Part shown: positions 1 through 11,839 of the stretch, one piece after another
How the letters are laid out: each line of letters starts with the position of its first letter
Position numbering within the stretch: the stretch's first letter is position 1
Source: Pagrus major
Lineage: Eukaryota > Chordata > Actinopteri > Spariformes > Sparidae
Length of the DNA: 64,000 nt
Reading direction: 5' to 3'
Assembly: GCF_040436345.1 (NCBI RefSeq)
Contig: NC_133223.1
Coordinates: forward strand, 26,692,910 to 26,756,909
Program-made: the position numbers and the translations under genes
The notes under the pieces: generated by a model
What the model saw: the letters and a program-made list of their open reading frames with translations, nothing else
What the model was told of the DNA's origin: nothing
The model's database searches: none

Positions 1-392
1 AACTCTTTGCTGAGCAAATCGTTACACACCTTTTGGAGATGGTGTCGGAGGTTGTCAATCTAGATATTTAAAAATCCACTATTGGTAGACGTCTTGTGTT
101 AATGTGCATAGAAGGCTAAGTATGCTGCGTTATATGCATTTTGGGGGATAGTAGAAAGGATGATAGTGAAGGAGAGGACAAGCCAAAACACGCACTGGAG
201 CATAACTCTTGAGTAAAGACACAGGAGCCAGCTGTACTCACATACCTGAGGAGTGTAAAGGTGGGGGTGGGGCTGCATCAGAGAGGAGTCCTCTCTCTCA
301 GAAGAAAAGTGTTTAGGTACGATTGTATCGTTCACGTGTTCTTATTTGTAACCAAGTTCTAACTACATTTCTAGTATCTTTCACATTCGAAC

Positions 393-635
393 AGAGCTGC
401 AACAATTAATCAATTAGTTGTCTAAATTCTAAGTCTAAATTCTCTGATTTCAGCTTCTTAAATGTGATTATTTCTTTACTCCTCTATGACAGTAAACTAA
501 ATATCTTTGGGTTGTGGATAAAACAAGACATTTGAGGACATTTTTTAGACCAAACAATTCATCCATTAAGTGAGAAAATAATCGACAGATTAATCTACTA
601 TGAAAATAATCGTTGAAGCCAAAGCTGAAGCCCTA
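393..635. repeat. hAT-like MITE copy (GCTGCAAC ends)
   Basis: The left end reads AGAGCTGCAACAATTAATC and the right end reads ...AATCGTTGAAGCC...GAAGCCCTA. These are degenerate inverted ends of the family also present at 45211-45511 and 48913-49198. The interior phrases 'atctttgggttgtggat' and 'tagaccaaacaat' match the 48.9-kb copy. No clear target duplication was seen here. Confidence 0.55.
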
Positions 636-3027
636 GATCCAAATAAACCATAAACCCGGTGCCTAAAAATTCAACAGACGGCTTCCCTGAAAAGTCAAAC
701 ATGATCGTATCAGTCTCTGGCAATTTGCAAAGAAAATCCAAAACACCACAAATCCACGGCATGTTGTCCCATTGTGTTGCAAGTAACATCAGCTCCATCT
801 TCATTTGCTTTGCTAATGTTTGGACACACATTTGAATACTTCAATAAATCCATCGCAACTACAGTTCACACAATAATGAGCCCTACTGTGTCTGTGTTGC
901 TCACAAACACGGCAACACTAGTAAACAGCGAAGACAAGAAATGTGTGCAACTGTGATCAAACCAAATTTGCCCACAGTGAAATCAATGAATGATGTTCAG
1001 CGACCAATAGCAGCACCAATTGCCCAGGTGCCCATCACTATTTCATGTTCTATTTATTTGCAATCATGTTGTCCAATCTTAATTGCAATCTTTTTCTTAA
1101 TTTTGAAACACCCTGTGGACTATGGCCAGACTTGAAATTGCAAAGGAATTTCACTGCTAGCCATAACTGGCCTGGCATTAATTACAAAATGTAACCCATC
1201 CAATTAGCAGCCATCTTGTTGGCTGCATTACTCAATTGTTATGTTAACATGGTGCTCATCTGCTCATCAATTACGTTACGTAAAGTCTGGAAACAGAAGA
1301 GGGCCTTCAATACTGCAATCTCTACGATTTGATTTTGATCACACACAATCTAAAACTGCAAGATTGCCCAACCCTACCAGCAATAATGTATAACTGTTTC
1401 TAGATACTTATCTCTAAAGACTACAAAACTCTGGATGGATAATCTGAGTAAAAAGTCTGTCAGAATAAACTTCACATATTCAGGAAAAGATAGGACCGAC
1501 AGGACTTAAGCAGCTAAACTAACAAAAGAGAATGAAGTAAACACATTTCAACAAAAGCCATACATCTACTACTGCTTCAAATATACCATACACCCATTGA
1601 TGCCAATCTGTTACCCCGTGTTTCCCACCTGCCCTGCCACCTTTTCTCCCATTCCAGGCTTCTTCCATCACACACCCAGTGATCATCACTAATCATGTTA
1701 ATACTTTAATGTCTTTATGTTGCACTGTCCTAATCCAACCTCTGCAAGGCTAGCTAAGTCTATCTCGCAGCCCCTGAACTATAATCTAGCTCACTTTATC
1801 TCCCCTCTCTGTTGGCATAATCTAGCCCTGCATTTTTCAGAAACTGGGTTAGAACACACAAGTGACTCATAATAGGGCTGATACTGATGATGAATTACAA
1901 CAGATATCTAGAGCCTCTATTTATGTTGCCAAGGCTTACGGGCTTGTGGGCTAGTGGAGTAAAAAGTCAATCTCACTGAATAAATCAGAGCATTTTGAGT
2001 CATTTTTGAAGGCAGTCCTGAGAAAAAGATGGACATAGTGATCTTAAGAAAAATCAAACAGAGACTTCTCCAAGAGCTCGTAGAATAAATTTGAATGTGA
2101 TCATCTCTACAAATGTAACCACACCTGAGTAAGAAGTGGGGGGTCTGTCTCTAGCTCCTCTCCCTGGCTGGATAACATGCTGCTTCAGCTAATCAAACCA
2201 TTGTGAGTGCCCGCTAACTGAGAACACCATTACCATAATGTGCAGTTTCATTTGATTAGTTCTGCATGATCCAGATACGCCAGCGCCGGACCAAGAGAGA
2301 GAGAAAGAAAGAAGAGGAGAGAAAGAGTAGGTGTCAGGGGAGGGGATGGAAGAGGTGACCCTGATCTGACAAGAAATTATCTAAAATAAAATTTCAAATT
2401 GGAAAAGAAGGAGAGCTGAAAATACAACAGACTCCATGAAAAGATACTACTGAGCTACTACTATGATTTTTCACAGAAATGCATCCACATGATTCTTTAC
2501 TACCAATCAAAACTTTTATGGCACAACTATTAATATGGCACTACTTGCTTTCCATTCTGGAAATCTAGATCTGTCAAGGCACCTTCATGTTGGCATTCTG
2601 TAGCTGTCGTATCTTGCACAGAATAAACACAGCTGTGTTTGGGGCTCGGGAGACGATTTTTGCTACAGAATTGTGCCATATCCGCCCCAGCAACAGACCA
2701 CTAACTAGCTGCCTTTCTGAGAGCTATCTGGCTGGATATTTATGTGAATGGATGGCCATTCCGGCTAGTTCCCTTGAGGACTGCCAGTCAGACAGACTGA
2801 AAGCGCTGCTGCTCAGGACAATGATGGCGATCTGGGAGTGCTACCAGCCGGTGCCAAATTAGGCATATTTGTAAATGTATGGCGGCTATTTTGTATCAAA
2901 TTTAAGAATAATGAGAAAGTAATTTCCCTTTATGAAATTATAGATGCATGACACACAAAACTCATGGGATAAGCTGGCACAAAATCACCAGTAACTTGGC
3001 AACAGTAAGGTCTGTGTGCTGCCACTG

Positions 3028-4176
3028 TTAAAGCTGGGGTTGGTAAAATTGTAGAAACCAGCACGAGCAAGCTACATTTTGAAAGTATAACCAAAAAATA
3101 ATCCCACCCCCTCCAGAGACACTGGGAGATGTGTTAGCTGCTAGTTTGCTACATTCAACAAGCTCTCTTAGCTTTAATAGTCCAATAAATACATAAATGA
3201 ACAACTCTGTTAAATGCCACAATCATGTTAACACAAGCAAAATAACCGTTAGAAAACATACCTCAATCGGAAAAGGGTACCAAGGTTACATTTACTTCTT
3301 ACTGCTGTAGATGTGTGCTTTGTGCTAAATGGGTTAGCTTGGCTAAGGGGCTGTGTGCTTTGTGCTAACTCAGTTAGCTGCTGAGGGAGGCTGTTGCTGC
3401 CACAGTGGCTCTTTTATTGGACTCAGGAGCTCTGTGCTTTGTGCTATTTGGTTAGCACAGTCTGTCACTGCTGCTCCTGCTTACTTGTTCTTTGGCTCAG
3501 GGGCTATATGCTTTGTGCTAACATTCGTCGCCAAAGGTGCCTCTTTTATTGGGCTCAGGGGCTATGTGCTTTGTTTTAGTGGGTTAGCAGCTAGACGACA
3601 GTCTTTCACTGCCACTGCGGCTCACAAGTTTTTTGGCTCAGGGGCAGTGTGCTTTGTGCTAATGAATTAGCTGTAAAAAGGTGTACTGTGGCCACAGCAT
3701 TTCCTTGTCATTGCTAATCACATCTAACTACTTCCTGTCTCACTCTCATGGAAGAATACACCTAACATTATCATAACGAACGTAAACAACAAACATGGCT
3801 ATTGTTTGTACTCATCGCTCTCAGGCTTGCATGTTATTATTGGGAGGTTTTGGCTGCACTTTCTCTGTCGTTCTTGGGCAACTAGCTTGCCAATAGCTTT
3901 AGCAATTCAACCACCTTGCCTTCAAGAAGACTCTTATAACGCGCAATGAGTGCATGCAAGAAGGCAGGTACATAGGTAGACAGACAGTTACCCTGTCCAA
4001 TCTTTTCATGAGACGAATTAAACGATTGTATGGGCTTATTTAAAGCTTTCAAATGCCACAAATACTGGATGTTTTTGTTTTAGCATTTGACTTATTGATT
4101 GCTGTAGGGGTGTTAAGAGTTTTTCTCCAAATACAACAAAAAATGCTTCTTGAGAAACTTGCCAACTCTAGCTTAA
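3028..4176. repeat. non-autonomous element with short inverted ends
   Basis: The left end is TTAAAGCTGGGGTTGGTAAA. The reverse complement of the right end is TTAAGCTAGAGTTGGCAAG. These resemble each other as imperfect terminal inverted repeats of about 20 bp around a 1.1-kb interior with no coding potential. The interior contains a degenerate tandem array at about 3309-3672. The transposon superfamily is not determined. Confidence 0.45.
3309..3672. repeat. degenerate tandem repeat around 'tgtgctttgtgctaa'
   Basis: The phrase 'tgtgctttgtgcta' recurs about six times, near 3312, 3350, 3432, 3505, 3560 and 3646. It is usually preceded by 'ggctcaggggct' and followed by 'gttagc'. Spacing is irregular (40-85 bp), so this is an old, diverged minisatellite. 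The two small ORFs read through it are by-products of the repetition. Confidence 0.6.
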
Positions 4177-5635
4177 ACTGAAATGGCAAAACTCTGACTA
4201 TCAAGCACTCTGGTTACTGCGCTCCCCAACTGCAAATAGGACTGTGAGCTTTCCAAGGGTTATAATAGAATGGGCAGGCAGCTGGTCCTCTTGGTTAAAC
4301 ATGAACAGGCTGCTCTTTGACAGGGCTGTCACCGACAGTCAGCATAGGTCACAGAGAGACTTGTCTCACTTAAATAAAGAGGAGGATCTAATGAGGAATC
4401 TTAAAAAAGGTATGTCAATTTGAAACACTCACAAGTGCGATTCTTCTCATTTGTGGTAAGGGTTTAACTTTACTGAGAATTTAAACAAAAAACTACATTA
4501 AAAGGTGACAGAAGTGAAAGTTAATTAATACCAACACTTTTTTTCAAAGCTCTCCTGACAGGCCTACTAAAATAAGATACGCAAATGCTAGCATCTTTGA
4601 AGCCTGATAATGTATCTTGCCTGCAGCACCCAGCCAGCAGTCTTCATACTAACACTGTCAGTTAACACCAATACTAAGCTGTCAGCACTACTGAGCACCA
4701 CGCTGAGGGTGTGCCTTACCAGCGTTGAGACTAACCAGACATAAGGTGTCAGGCACAGATAGAGAGAAAAAGGAAGAGCCGACACCTCAAAGCAGGCGAG
4801 AAAGGAAGAAGCTAAAGCTCATGGTGCGAAGATGACATCCTCCTGGAGTGTCACGATTATGAGATAAAATAGAAGTCAAAAACACAGAATTTGGGCTCAT
4901 AAATTCTCTAACAGTCTGCGCTCCCAGCCCATCCCACAGTGCATACACATCTCAGCCTTTAACCCGGCAGGAACAATGGTTGACCTTTGACTTCTCTGCT
5001 ATGTGTGCTCTGGTTTATGATGTTTAACTAGGAAGCTGTCATCTTTATGCATCTTCTCTACAGGCACTGGCCAAACCTGCTGAGACACATCTGCACAAGC
5101 GGCACGATGATAAATTAGCGGTGAGAGGCCTGAGGATGTCAAAGTGGACATGAATTTGCTGCACCTCCTAGCTTGCCACATTAACAGTAATGAAACAGCA
5201 TAATGCTTGCACCCTTCAACCAAAGCATTAAAGATGTAGGGCTAGCAGTAAAACAGAATTATTCAACACTGTGCCTCAGTTAATGGCTTCTCCAGCTCTG
5301 ACTGAAACGATAGAATATCATCAATCAAGGGATAAAGAAGAAATTCCTCGCAAATCTCTAAAGGTAACTTAATTTTTGCCTTTTGGTGTCAAGCTGTTGA
5401 CCGACAGTTTCTCAAACAGTTTATATGCATATATTACACGGCTGCAAGACTCAGGATTATTCCAACTCAAGTGAAGACAATTGGCAGACATAACAGACTT
5501 TTTTGGCTATTGTTAACCAACTAGGGTTGCAACGTCCAAATCATCAGTGCACTGCAACTGTAAAATTCACCGGTATTCATCTTTTTCTGCCACCCATGTT
5601 TTGTGAAAAACAACAAACAAAAAAAGTTTTCATGT

Positions 5636-5805
5636 TGGCCAACACATAAGCCGATACCGAGCAATATGTGATGTAGGCCGATAATATAGCCAACAGATCG
5701 ATCAGGCTGTAGTTTCGAGGTATACCGCGATATGAAATTTGATGGTTATCCTACCGTGTACATTTGCTTATCTATGGTATTGAATTCTGCCATAGACATC
5801 TTCTT

Positions 5806-5873
<68 letters not shown>

Positions 5874-6090
5874 CTAGAGCCCGACCAACAAATCGATTAG
5901 CTAATATTATCGGCGGATATTGGCATACCACGGATATATCAGTATTGTTTACGGTTTCAGTTCACTGATGTAATTTGAGACAATGGACTGTAATGCTAAA
6001 CTGTTAAATATCCTGCCTCCATTACATATTCTTGTCACAAATGTTTGATAACCACACTTGAGGGATCGGCCGATATATGAATATTGGAAA
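5636..6090. repeat. GATATCGG-family MITE fragments flanking a microsatellite
   Basis: Segments such as 'aggccgataatatagccaac', 'agagcccgacc' and 'gggatcggccgatatatgaa' match the complete element at 13970-14259. The order is scrambled: a right-end-like piece lies before the TA repeat and a left-end-like piece after it. This suggests two copies or an internal rearrangement. Confidence 0.5.
5806..5870. repeat. A(15) followed by (TA)25 microsatellite
   Basis: A run of 15 A (5806-5820) is followed by 50 bp of perfect TA dinucleotide (5821-5870). The predicted Tyr-Ile repeat ORFs across it on both strands are artefacts of the repeat. Confidence 0.95.
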
Positions 6091-7274
6091 TTTGTTTAAA
6101 TTCTGTGGTTGACTAAGAATTGTCAGGGTATATAGTAAGGGTAGATAACAATTTGCCTCCCAACCATATCCACAGTTACATTCGAGAAAGCTGCCTTTTG
6201 ATCTGCTGATTATACTTAAGTCCCAACGTGCTCCCATGAGACCCCCCTCCCCCCCTGCTACCAGGTGCAGCTTATCCCCATTACCCCTGCCACACCTGTA
6301 CCCCCCCCCCCCCTCTGTCTTCCAGTATCCATATCCTCCTCTCACTCCGCCTCACTTCTTACTATCTGCTGTCTCTCATACACACTTCTGCTGTACACCA
6401 CGGGGATGGCAGGTTCAGGTGTGCTGCTCAAGTAAACCAGGGCCGTTGCTACAGGCAATTTAATCTTCACCAGCTGAGTCCAGCCACTCTTGTAACTTAG
6501 GACTTCTTCTTGTTCAGGCAGAGGAATGGCAAATACATTTCAAGTCCACTGCAGGCTTCTCCTCAGCACAAGAGTGATTATTTTATAATATGCTTATTAA
6601 TAAAAACTGGTCAAAGTGCATGGCTAAACCCATGAAAACAAACTTGCACAGCCACCGATCCTTCTGTGTGTTTCGGCTATCAGAGATGGGATGTGCAGGA
6701 TTGCGTCATATCTTGAGTCTGGTCGAGCACAAAATCCACTGTGGCAAAATCATCCTGACTACCACTACCGCTTTAATATATAATATGGTGGCAATCAACA
6801 GCCTGGAATGGTGTCCCAAATAAAAATGTGCAACATGGCAGGCCTAATTCCCAAGATAAGTAGTTCAGCTTCAGCAACCATCAGACAGGGATTCCCAAAC
6901 GTATTCAGGTCAAGACCAACCACAAACCCCCATCATTCGGACCCCCATCTGCTGAGTTTTCGGTTAAATGGATTCCTTCGGGGATGCACATTTTAAGCAA
7001 TTTCTTTAATTCATAATCATAATCTGCAACAACAATGTGAAATATGTTCGAGTTTTTTTCCAAAATCCAAACCATACTGAGGCTACTAAATGGCAAAAAT
7101 GTGATAAAATGAGCTTGGTTAGTATTTGTTTTTGTATTTTTCAAATTGCAAATATATTTGATAAGCAAGCATTTGTAATTTGTAACAAGATGCTTTTCGA
7201 TGTATTTGTTAGTGTAACTAGTAACTTAAGTTATCAAATAGATGTAATGGAGTGGATGTAGAAAGTAGCAGTAA

Positions 7275-7640
7275 TTCCTTTGTATTATTACCTCATTAAT
7301 ATTGAAAATATGAAAATTCTGGGTTTGAATTCCTTCTCGAAAACTATATAGTGCCCCTTTAATAATTGACAACCCTAATTCCATCATTAATTGATGCTGT
7401 AGAAAAACCACTAGAAACAATTGCTGATTTTTTTTTAAAAAACAGTAGAATTACAAAAGGGCATAAGTTTGTCGTATTGCCTCATTAATATTGTAAATAT
7501 TAAAATTCTGAGTTTGAATTTCTTCTTAAACACTACATAGTGCCTCTTCAGTCATTAATCACTAACAACCCTAATTCCTTCATTAATTGATACCATAGAA
7601 AAGCTACTCACAATTTTAGAAAACAGTAAAATTACAAAGG
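7275..7640. repeat. tandem duplication of a ~190-bp dispersed repeat
   Basis: The phrase 'cctcattaatattg(a/t)aaatat' occurs near 7291 and again near 7480. In both places it is followed by 'gtttgaatt(c/t)cttct', 'ctacatagtgcc(c/t)ctt', 'acaaccctaattcc' and 'cagtaaaattacaaa'-like text. The offset is about 189 bp. A related phrase lies near 51598, so the unit belongs to a dispersed family. Confidence 0.75.
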
Positions 7641-7860
7641 ATATACACATCATGACATGTGGCGTGGGGGCTTCTGGTGCCACCTTCACGGATGCCTAAT
7701 CATACAGTAATCAAAATTAGTTAGGGATATTTTGCCTGATTGTTTATTCTGTGACATATCTGATTTTTTATTTTGCATTTTGTGAATATTTTTGGTCCCA
7801 ATATATAATACTACACATTTCACTTTGCATGTCCATGCAGATGCAGATGCACATATGCAC

Positions 7861-8488
7861 TAGAGGTGTTGCAATTTCTCGATTATAAGATGCATCGCGA
7901 CGCTGACTTGGAAGATTCTGCATCGATGCAGAGACGGAGCATAATCGAGAGCCTGCAGCTTATGTTGATTGTTCAACAGCAGGACAATAAAAGTTACATT
8001 GCAACGTCACTCCCAAGGAGCACTTGTTTTAAACGAGCATCTCGGGCCACATGTCGGATCTTATGAACTTGCTGGGAAGCACGAACTGGACTTGAGCCAT
8101 CAGTAATAACAGTTACAGCAAGCCCAGCTTATCAGCCAAGATCTGAGGAGGCGCCGTCAACTCTGCCATCCGGCTATGAGAGAGGTGTGTGCAGCAGAGT
8201 CAATAAATTCCTTATCTTAAAGCTGCCATGTGAAAACAATATTATTGTAGGTGGAGGCATTGCAGATGGATACATGTTTTGTTTTTGTAATGTTCATGCA
8301 TTGAAAAGATGCAGCTTTTATTTTGTAGACTGCTGCAGTCTGATTATTGGAAGGACTTTCTGGATAAAAAGGTGAAAAAGTGGCCACGTGCAGTAACACA
8401 GATCATTGAGGATGCCATACACCGAGATGCATCCAGGATCATTTCATCGTGAAACGAATTGTGAGGCCGGTGAAGACTCACACCTCTA
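7861..8488. mobile_element. hAT-like non-autonomous DNA element with 8-bp target duplication
   Basis: The left end is TAGAGGTGTTGCAATTTCTC. The right end is ...TGAAGACTCACACCTCTA, so the outermost TAGAGGTGT and its complement are inverted. The flanks atatgcac (7853-7860) and acacgcac (8489-8496) agree at 6 of 8 positions, which fits a decayed 8-bp hAT target duplication. The 628-bp interior has no transposase. Confidence 0.65.
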
Positions 8489-9079
8489 ACACGCACCCAC
8501 ATCCCAAATATCTCTCACCAATTTTGAGTGGTGTACTTTCAGGGATGGAAAACTGAACCCCGGCTACTGGATTTCATTCACAATTCCCTCCTCTGCCGAG
8601 ATCCCATTCAGAACCAATCCCGTCTCTGAGCCCTCTCCGCCTCTGAAGTCATTGTGCAGTTTAGACGGGAGAAAAGGACAAGAAAGAGCCGGGGAGGGAG
8701 AGATAGAGGCTAGACAAACAGGACAGAGCAGGGTCCATATGATCTCAGCAGCGGCAGCAGACTGGCGAGCAGCAGGCAGCGGAGGAGCCGACTGCGACCC
8801 AAAAGATGTGGCACGGATGGTGGAGGATTACGTCATCGAGAAAAAGGAGGACGCCTCATCACAGCAAAAACCCTCACATCCATTACTTAACACCACAGAG
8901 TTAGCAGACATGGGCTGTTTTCTGGCATTCACGTCGGGATGAAAATGAGCAATTACCGATGCACTGTAAGCACATTGGACATGTTTTTTTTTTTAACAAC
9001 CGGTGCAATGAATGACAAAAAAAACCCCGAATGCATCTTATATGGAGGATCTGTATTCAATATATCTATTTACCAAGAA

Positions 9080-9370
9080 GAAGAAGAAGCAAATTAGCTC
9101 ATTAATCACTAATTAAAAGGCTTTAAGATATGATACGGGAATGTCATCTTTATTTAAAGCCGACTGACTGGGTCCCCTGAACGCCACCTGGACTCTGTCA
9201 TTAAAGGGCTTATTGTGCGCTGTGTAATGAATTAGCTATTAACGGCCTGTTTAACTAAATTATAAATGTCGACTTGAGGAGGGCCGAGCAACCCTTTAAA
9301 ACGCTAATTCAATAAACATTTAAAATGCACAGCAAACGCTGCGCACACTGGATTAGCTCCCGTTTCGCAG
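9080..9370. promoter_or_regulatory. possible conserved non-coding element, homeodomain-site rich
   Basis: This stretch is non-repetitive and differs in texture from nearby repeats. It has many TAAT/ATTA cores (cattaatc, ctaattaaaagg, gaattagctattaac, taactaaattataaatg) and lies about 400 bp downstream of the candidate ptpn4 first exon. It resembles developmental enhancers in intron 1 by texture only. No alignment was possible. Confidence 0.3.
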
Positions 9371-9699
9371 CTACATGAAGTATGCTGCGAGATATTGAAT
9401 GAGCTAGCTAACAAGCTACACAGCCCACTGGCTATTAAGGTTAGGGACTCAAACGTACGTTAAGGCTATTTATTATATTTTCTTCTAGCCCCCACTCGAA
9501 AAGACACATGTGTAACAACACACCAAGCCCTTTAGATAAGCGTCACCTCTGTGTTATTTCGCAACGTTGTCCGTTTTAGCCGTGCGGGGAGCAACTTGGA
9601 TAAAAGTGACAGCGCTAAGCTAAGCTAGCTAGCTAGCGAGCTAGCTAACGTCAGCTGGCTGTAAAAAACTGGTGGCCTGTGAATGAGCGTCTTTCTTAC

Positions 9700-9990
9700 C
9701 GTCATAAACTGCTCCAGGGGCGTCCAGTTTTTAAGGAATATATTTTTTGCTGTATGAGGAAATGGGTTTGTGTGGGGGCGATATAGCCCGAACATCCAAG
9801 ATCAGTTCACCCGCTGCCGATGAAACCCGAGCATCATCATTATCACCGTCTTCATCAGTACTTGGAGTCCGGCGCTGCTTCACACACATCCATCCAGCAG
9901 AGCGGGGCCTCCTCCGGGCTCGACCATGCAACTGGCTCGGCGACGACGGATAATCCACAAGACGGGAGCCCCCGCAGTAACCATTGGCTA
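9700..9990 (-). CDS. ptpn4: probable first exon of ptpn4 (start codon plus 5' UTR)
   Basis: PTPN4 is a cytoplasmic FERM-PDZ protein tyrosine phosphatase. On the minus strand an exon ends ...CAGTTTATGACG and is followed directly by GTAAGAAAG, a good splice donor. ATG at 9705-9703 and ACG at 9702-9700 would encode Met-Thr, the first two residues I recall for vertebrate PTPN4 (MTSRFRLP...); the rest would come from exons outside the window. The exon sits in a CpG-rich promoter, and tmem177 lies just upstream on the same strand, as in human 2q14 (TMEM177 then PTPN4). The 5' boundary is uncertain, and about 9990 is only a guess at the transcription start. An in-frame ATG at 9795-9793 could extend the N-terminus by 30 residues. 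Only six coding bases are assigned, so identity rests on synteny and this short match. Confidence 0.5.
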
Positions 9991-10380
9991 GACACGGCGA
10001 CTAGCAGTCATTTCAGGTCGAGAGGATGAAAAATATATTCCCACGCGGGCGTAAAAACAGAGAGATGCGGTCAGCGGGAAGGTTGCGAGTGAAAATATTT
10101 GGATATCAAATCAGAGAAAAGGCAAATGTTGCGTTTGTGACTTTCCCAACATGAGCCCGTCCGTTGTAGTCAGCGTCCCCTGCTCTCTCTGCAGCTGCTC
10201 TGCCTGCCTGCCCGTCTGCCTTGCAGCACAGCAGCGACCAGCAGAGCGACGTAATGGCGCAAAGCGAGCGCGCAGGGGCGGGGCCTCGGAGCGGGAGGCG
10301 CGCAGTTTGTTTTCGAGCGCACCCTCCACCTGCACTGTGAGCCTGAGAGTTTTGTTGAAAGTAACTAAAAAAGTAGCGTG
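9740..10380. promoter_or_regulatory. CpG-rich promoter region of the 9.7-kb exon
   Basis: CpG dinucleotides are dense here compared with the AT-rich surroundings, for example 'gcgacgtaatggcgcaaagcgagcgcgcagg' around 10245-10275. GC-box-like ggggcggggc lies near 10274-10283. Position and composition fit the promoter of the minus-strand exon ending at 9700. A divergent plus-strand transcript is possible but no exon for one was seen. Confidence 0.6.
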
Positions 10381-10604
10381 ATAAGTACTTTATTACTCTA
10401 CGCAGACAGTGATATTGTAACATAATATATTACTTTAAAAATGAAGATAACTAGTAATATGTAATAAATTACATTTTGAAAGTAACTTGCACAACACCGT
10501 TGTCAACACAAAGCCTGATTAAGTTTTATTATTATTTAGTATTATCGGATCAGATATCCAGCATTTATCTGATGAAATAAATTAATTTAACAATGCACTG
10601 CTTC

Positions 10605-11706
10605 GGCTCTGACGCAGCATGCAGTTATCAAATAAATGTAGCGGAGTAAAAAGTACAGTATTTTCCTCCAAAATGTGGTGGAGCGGAAGTACAAAGCAGC
10701 AGAAAATGGATGGAAATGCTCAAGAAAAGTAGAAGTACTCGAGTAAATGTACTTAATTACATTACATCACTGAATCTTGCAGTACATATTAAGATAAGGT
10801 GACATACATGACAGCAGTGTTTGTGAGATCATGGTGAACATGTTTTCACAGCAGCCTTCACACTTTTGTAAAAAAAAAAAGTACCCAAAAGTCACACTTG
10901 AGTAAAAGTAAATATATCGTGTTTAAATATTACTTTGGTAAATTAAAAATCAAATGTACTTAAGAAGTCTTAAAGTAGGCCTATCATCTGATATTACATG
11001 ATTAGTAGTGCATAAGGTAACAAACATGACAGCAGTGTTTGTGAAAACATGGGGAACATGTTTTCATGTTTACATGAGTGTATAAATGTAGTGAAAAGTT
11101 ACATTTTTGCCTCAGAAATGTAGTGGAGTGGAAGTATAATATAGCAGAAGATAGAAATACTCAAATGAAGCCTCAAAATTGTATTCAAGTACAGTATTTG
11201 AGTAAATGTACTTAGTTACATTCCATCACTGAAACATATGCTATACTTTTACTTCTAATTTTGATTCTTAATATGAACTGCAATATCTGGTGATAGAATG
11301 TAACTCAACTACTTTACGTATCAAGTATTTCTGTCAATTTACTGCTATTTTATTCTTCCAATCCGCTACAAATATTGTACTTTTTGCTCTCGACATTTCA
11401 ACACTATATATATACTTTTACTCAAGTGTGACTTTTGGGTACTTTTTACAAAAGTGTGAATGCTGCACTGAAAACATGTTCACCATGTTCTCACAAACAC
11501 TGCTGTCATGTATGTCACCTTATCTTAATATGTACTGCAAATTTCAGTGATGTAATGTAATCAAGTACATTTAATCGAGTACTTTTCTTTCGCATTTCCA
11601 TCCATTTTCTGCTACTTTATACTTCCGCTCCACCACGTTTTGGAGGCAAATATTTTACTTTTTACTCCGCCATGTTTATTTGATAACCGCATGCTGCGTC
11701 AGAGCC
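10605..11706. repeat. large fold-back repeat built from ACTCAAGTA-type elements
   Basis: The arm at about 10605-10924 is closely matched, in reverse complement, by the arm at about 11397-11706. The outer ends are GGCTCTGACGCAGCATGC and GCATGCTGCGTCAGAGCC. Both arms contain the 'agtaaatgtactt(a/g)attacattacatcactga', 'gacatacatgacagcagtg' and 'gtacccaaaagtcacacttg' blocks. The roughly 470-bp centre holds a third, more diverged partial copy in the left-arm orientation. No coding potential was found. Confidence 0.85.
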
Positions 11707-11770
11707 ACTGTTGGCAGAAAGAGCATTAGCAGTGGGAATTTATGACATTTTATTTCTGATTTTGTACTGC

Positions 11771-11773
<3 letters not shown>

Positions 11774-11835
<62 letters not shown>
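11774..11835. repeat. (AC)n microsatellite, 31 repeats
   Basis: A perfect AC dinucleotide tract of 62 bp follows 'gtactgcaaa' and ends before 'ggttagttg'. Confidence 0.95.
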
Positions 11836-11837
<2 letters not shown>

Positions 11838-11839
11838 TT

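Larger units (their letters stand above)
1..9699 (-). other. ptpn4: presumptive first intron of ptpn4, repeat-rich
   Basis: No recognisable coding exon lies in this stretch on either strand. The donor at 9695-9699 on the minus strand means that, if the exon at 9700 is real, everything to its left is intron and the next exon lies outside the window. The stretch holds several MITEs, a TA microsatellite and degenerate tandem repeats, annotated separately. Assignment to ptpn4 is inference from synteny with tmem177 and from the exon end. Confidence 0.4.

Noticed and set aside
2587..2862. 91-codon plus-strand ORF
   Set aside because: No recognisable family and no supporting splice sites or promoter.
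5732..5968. Tyr-Ile repeat ORFs on both strands
   Set aside because: They are produced by the TA microsatellite.
8652..8942. 96-codon plus-strand ORF near the 9.7-kb promoter
   Set aside because: The composition is low-complexity Arg/Glu/Gly/Ala and nothing recognisable follows. It was not supported as a gene.
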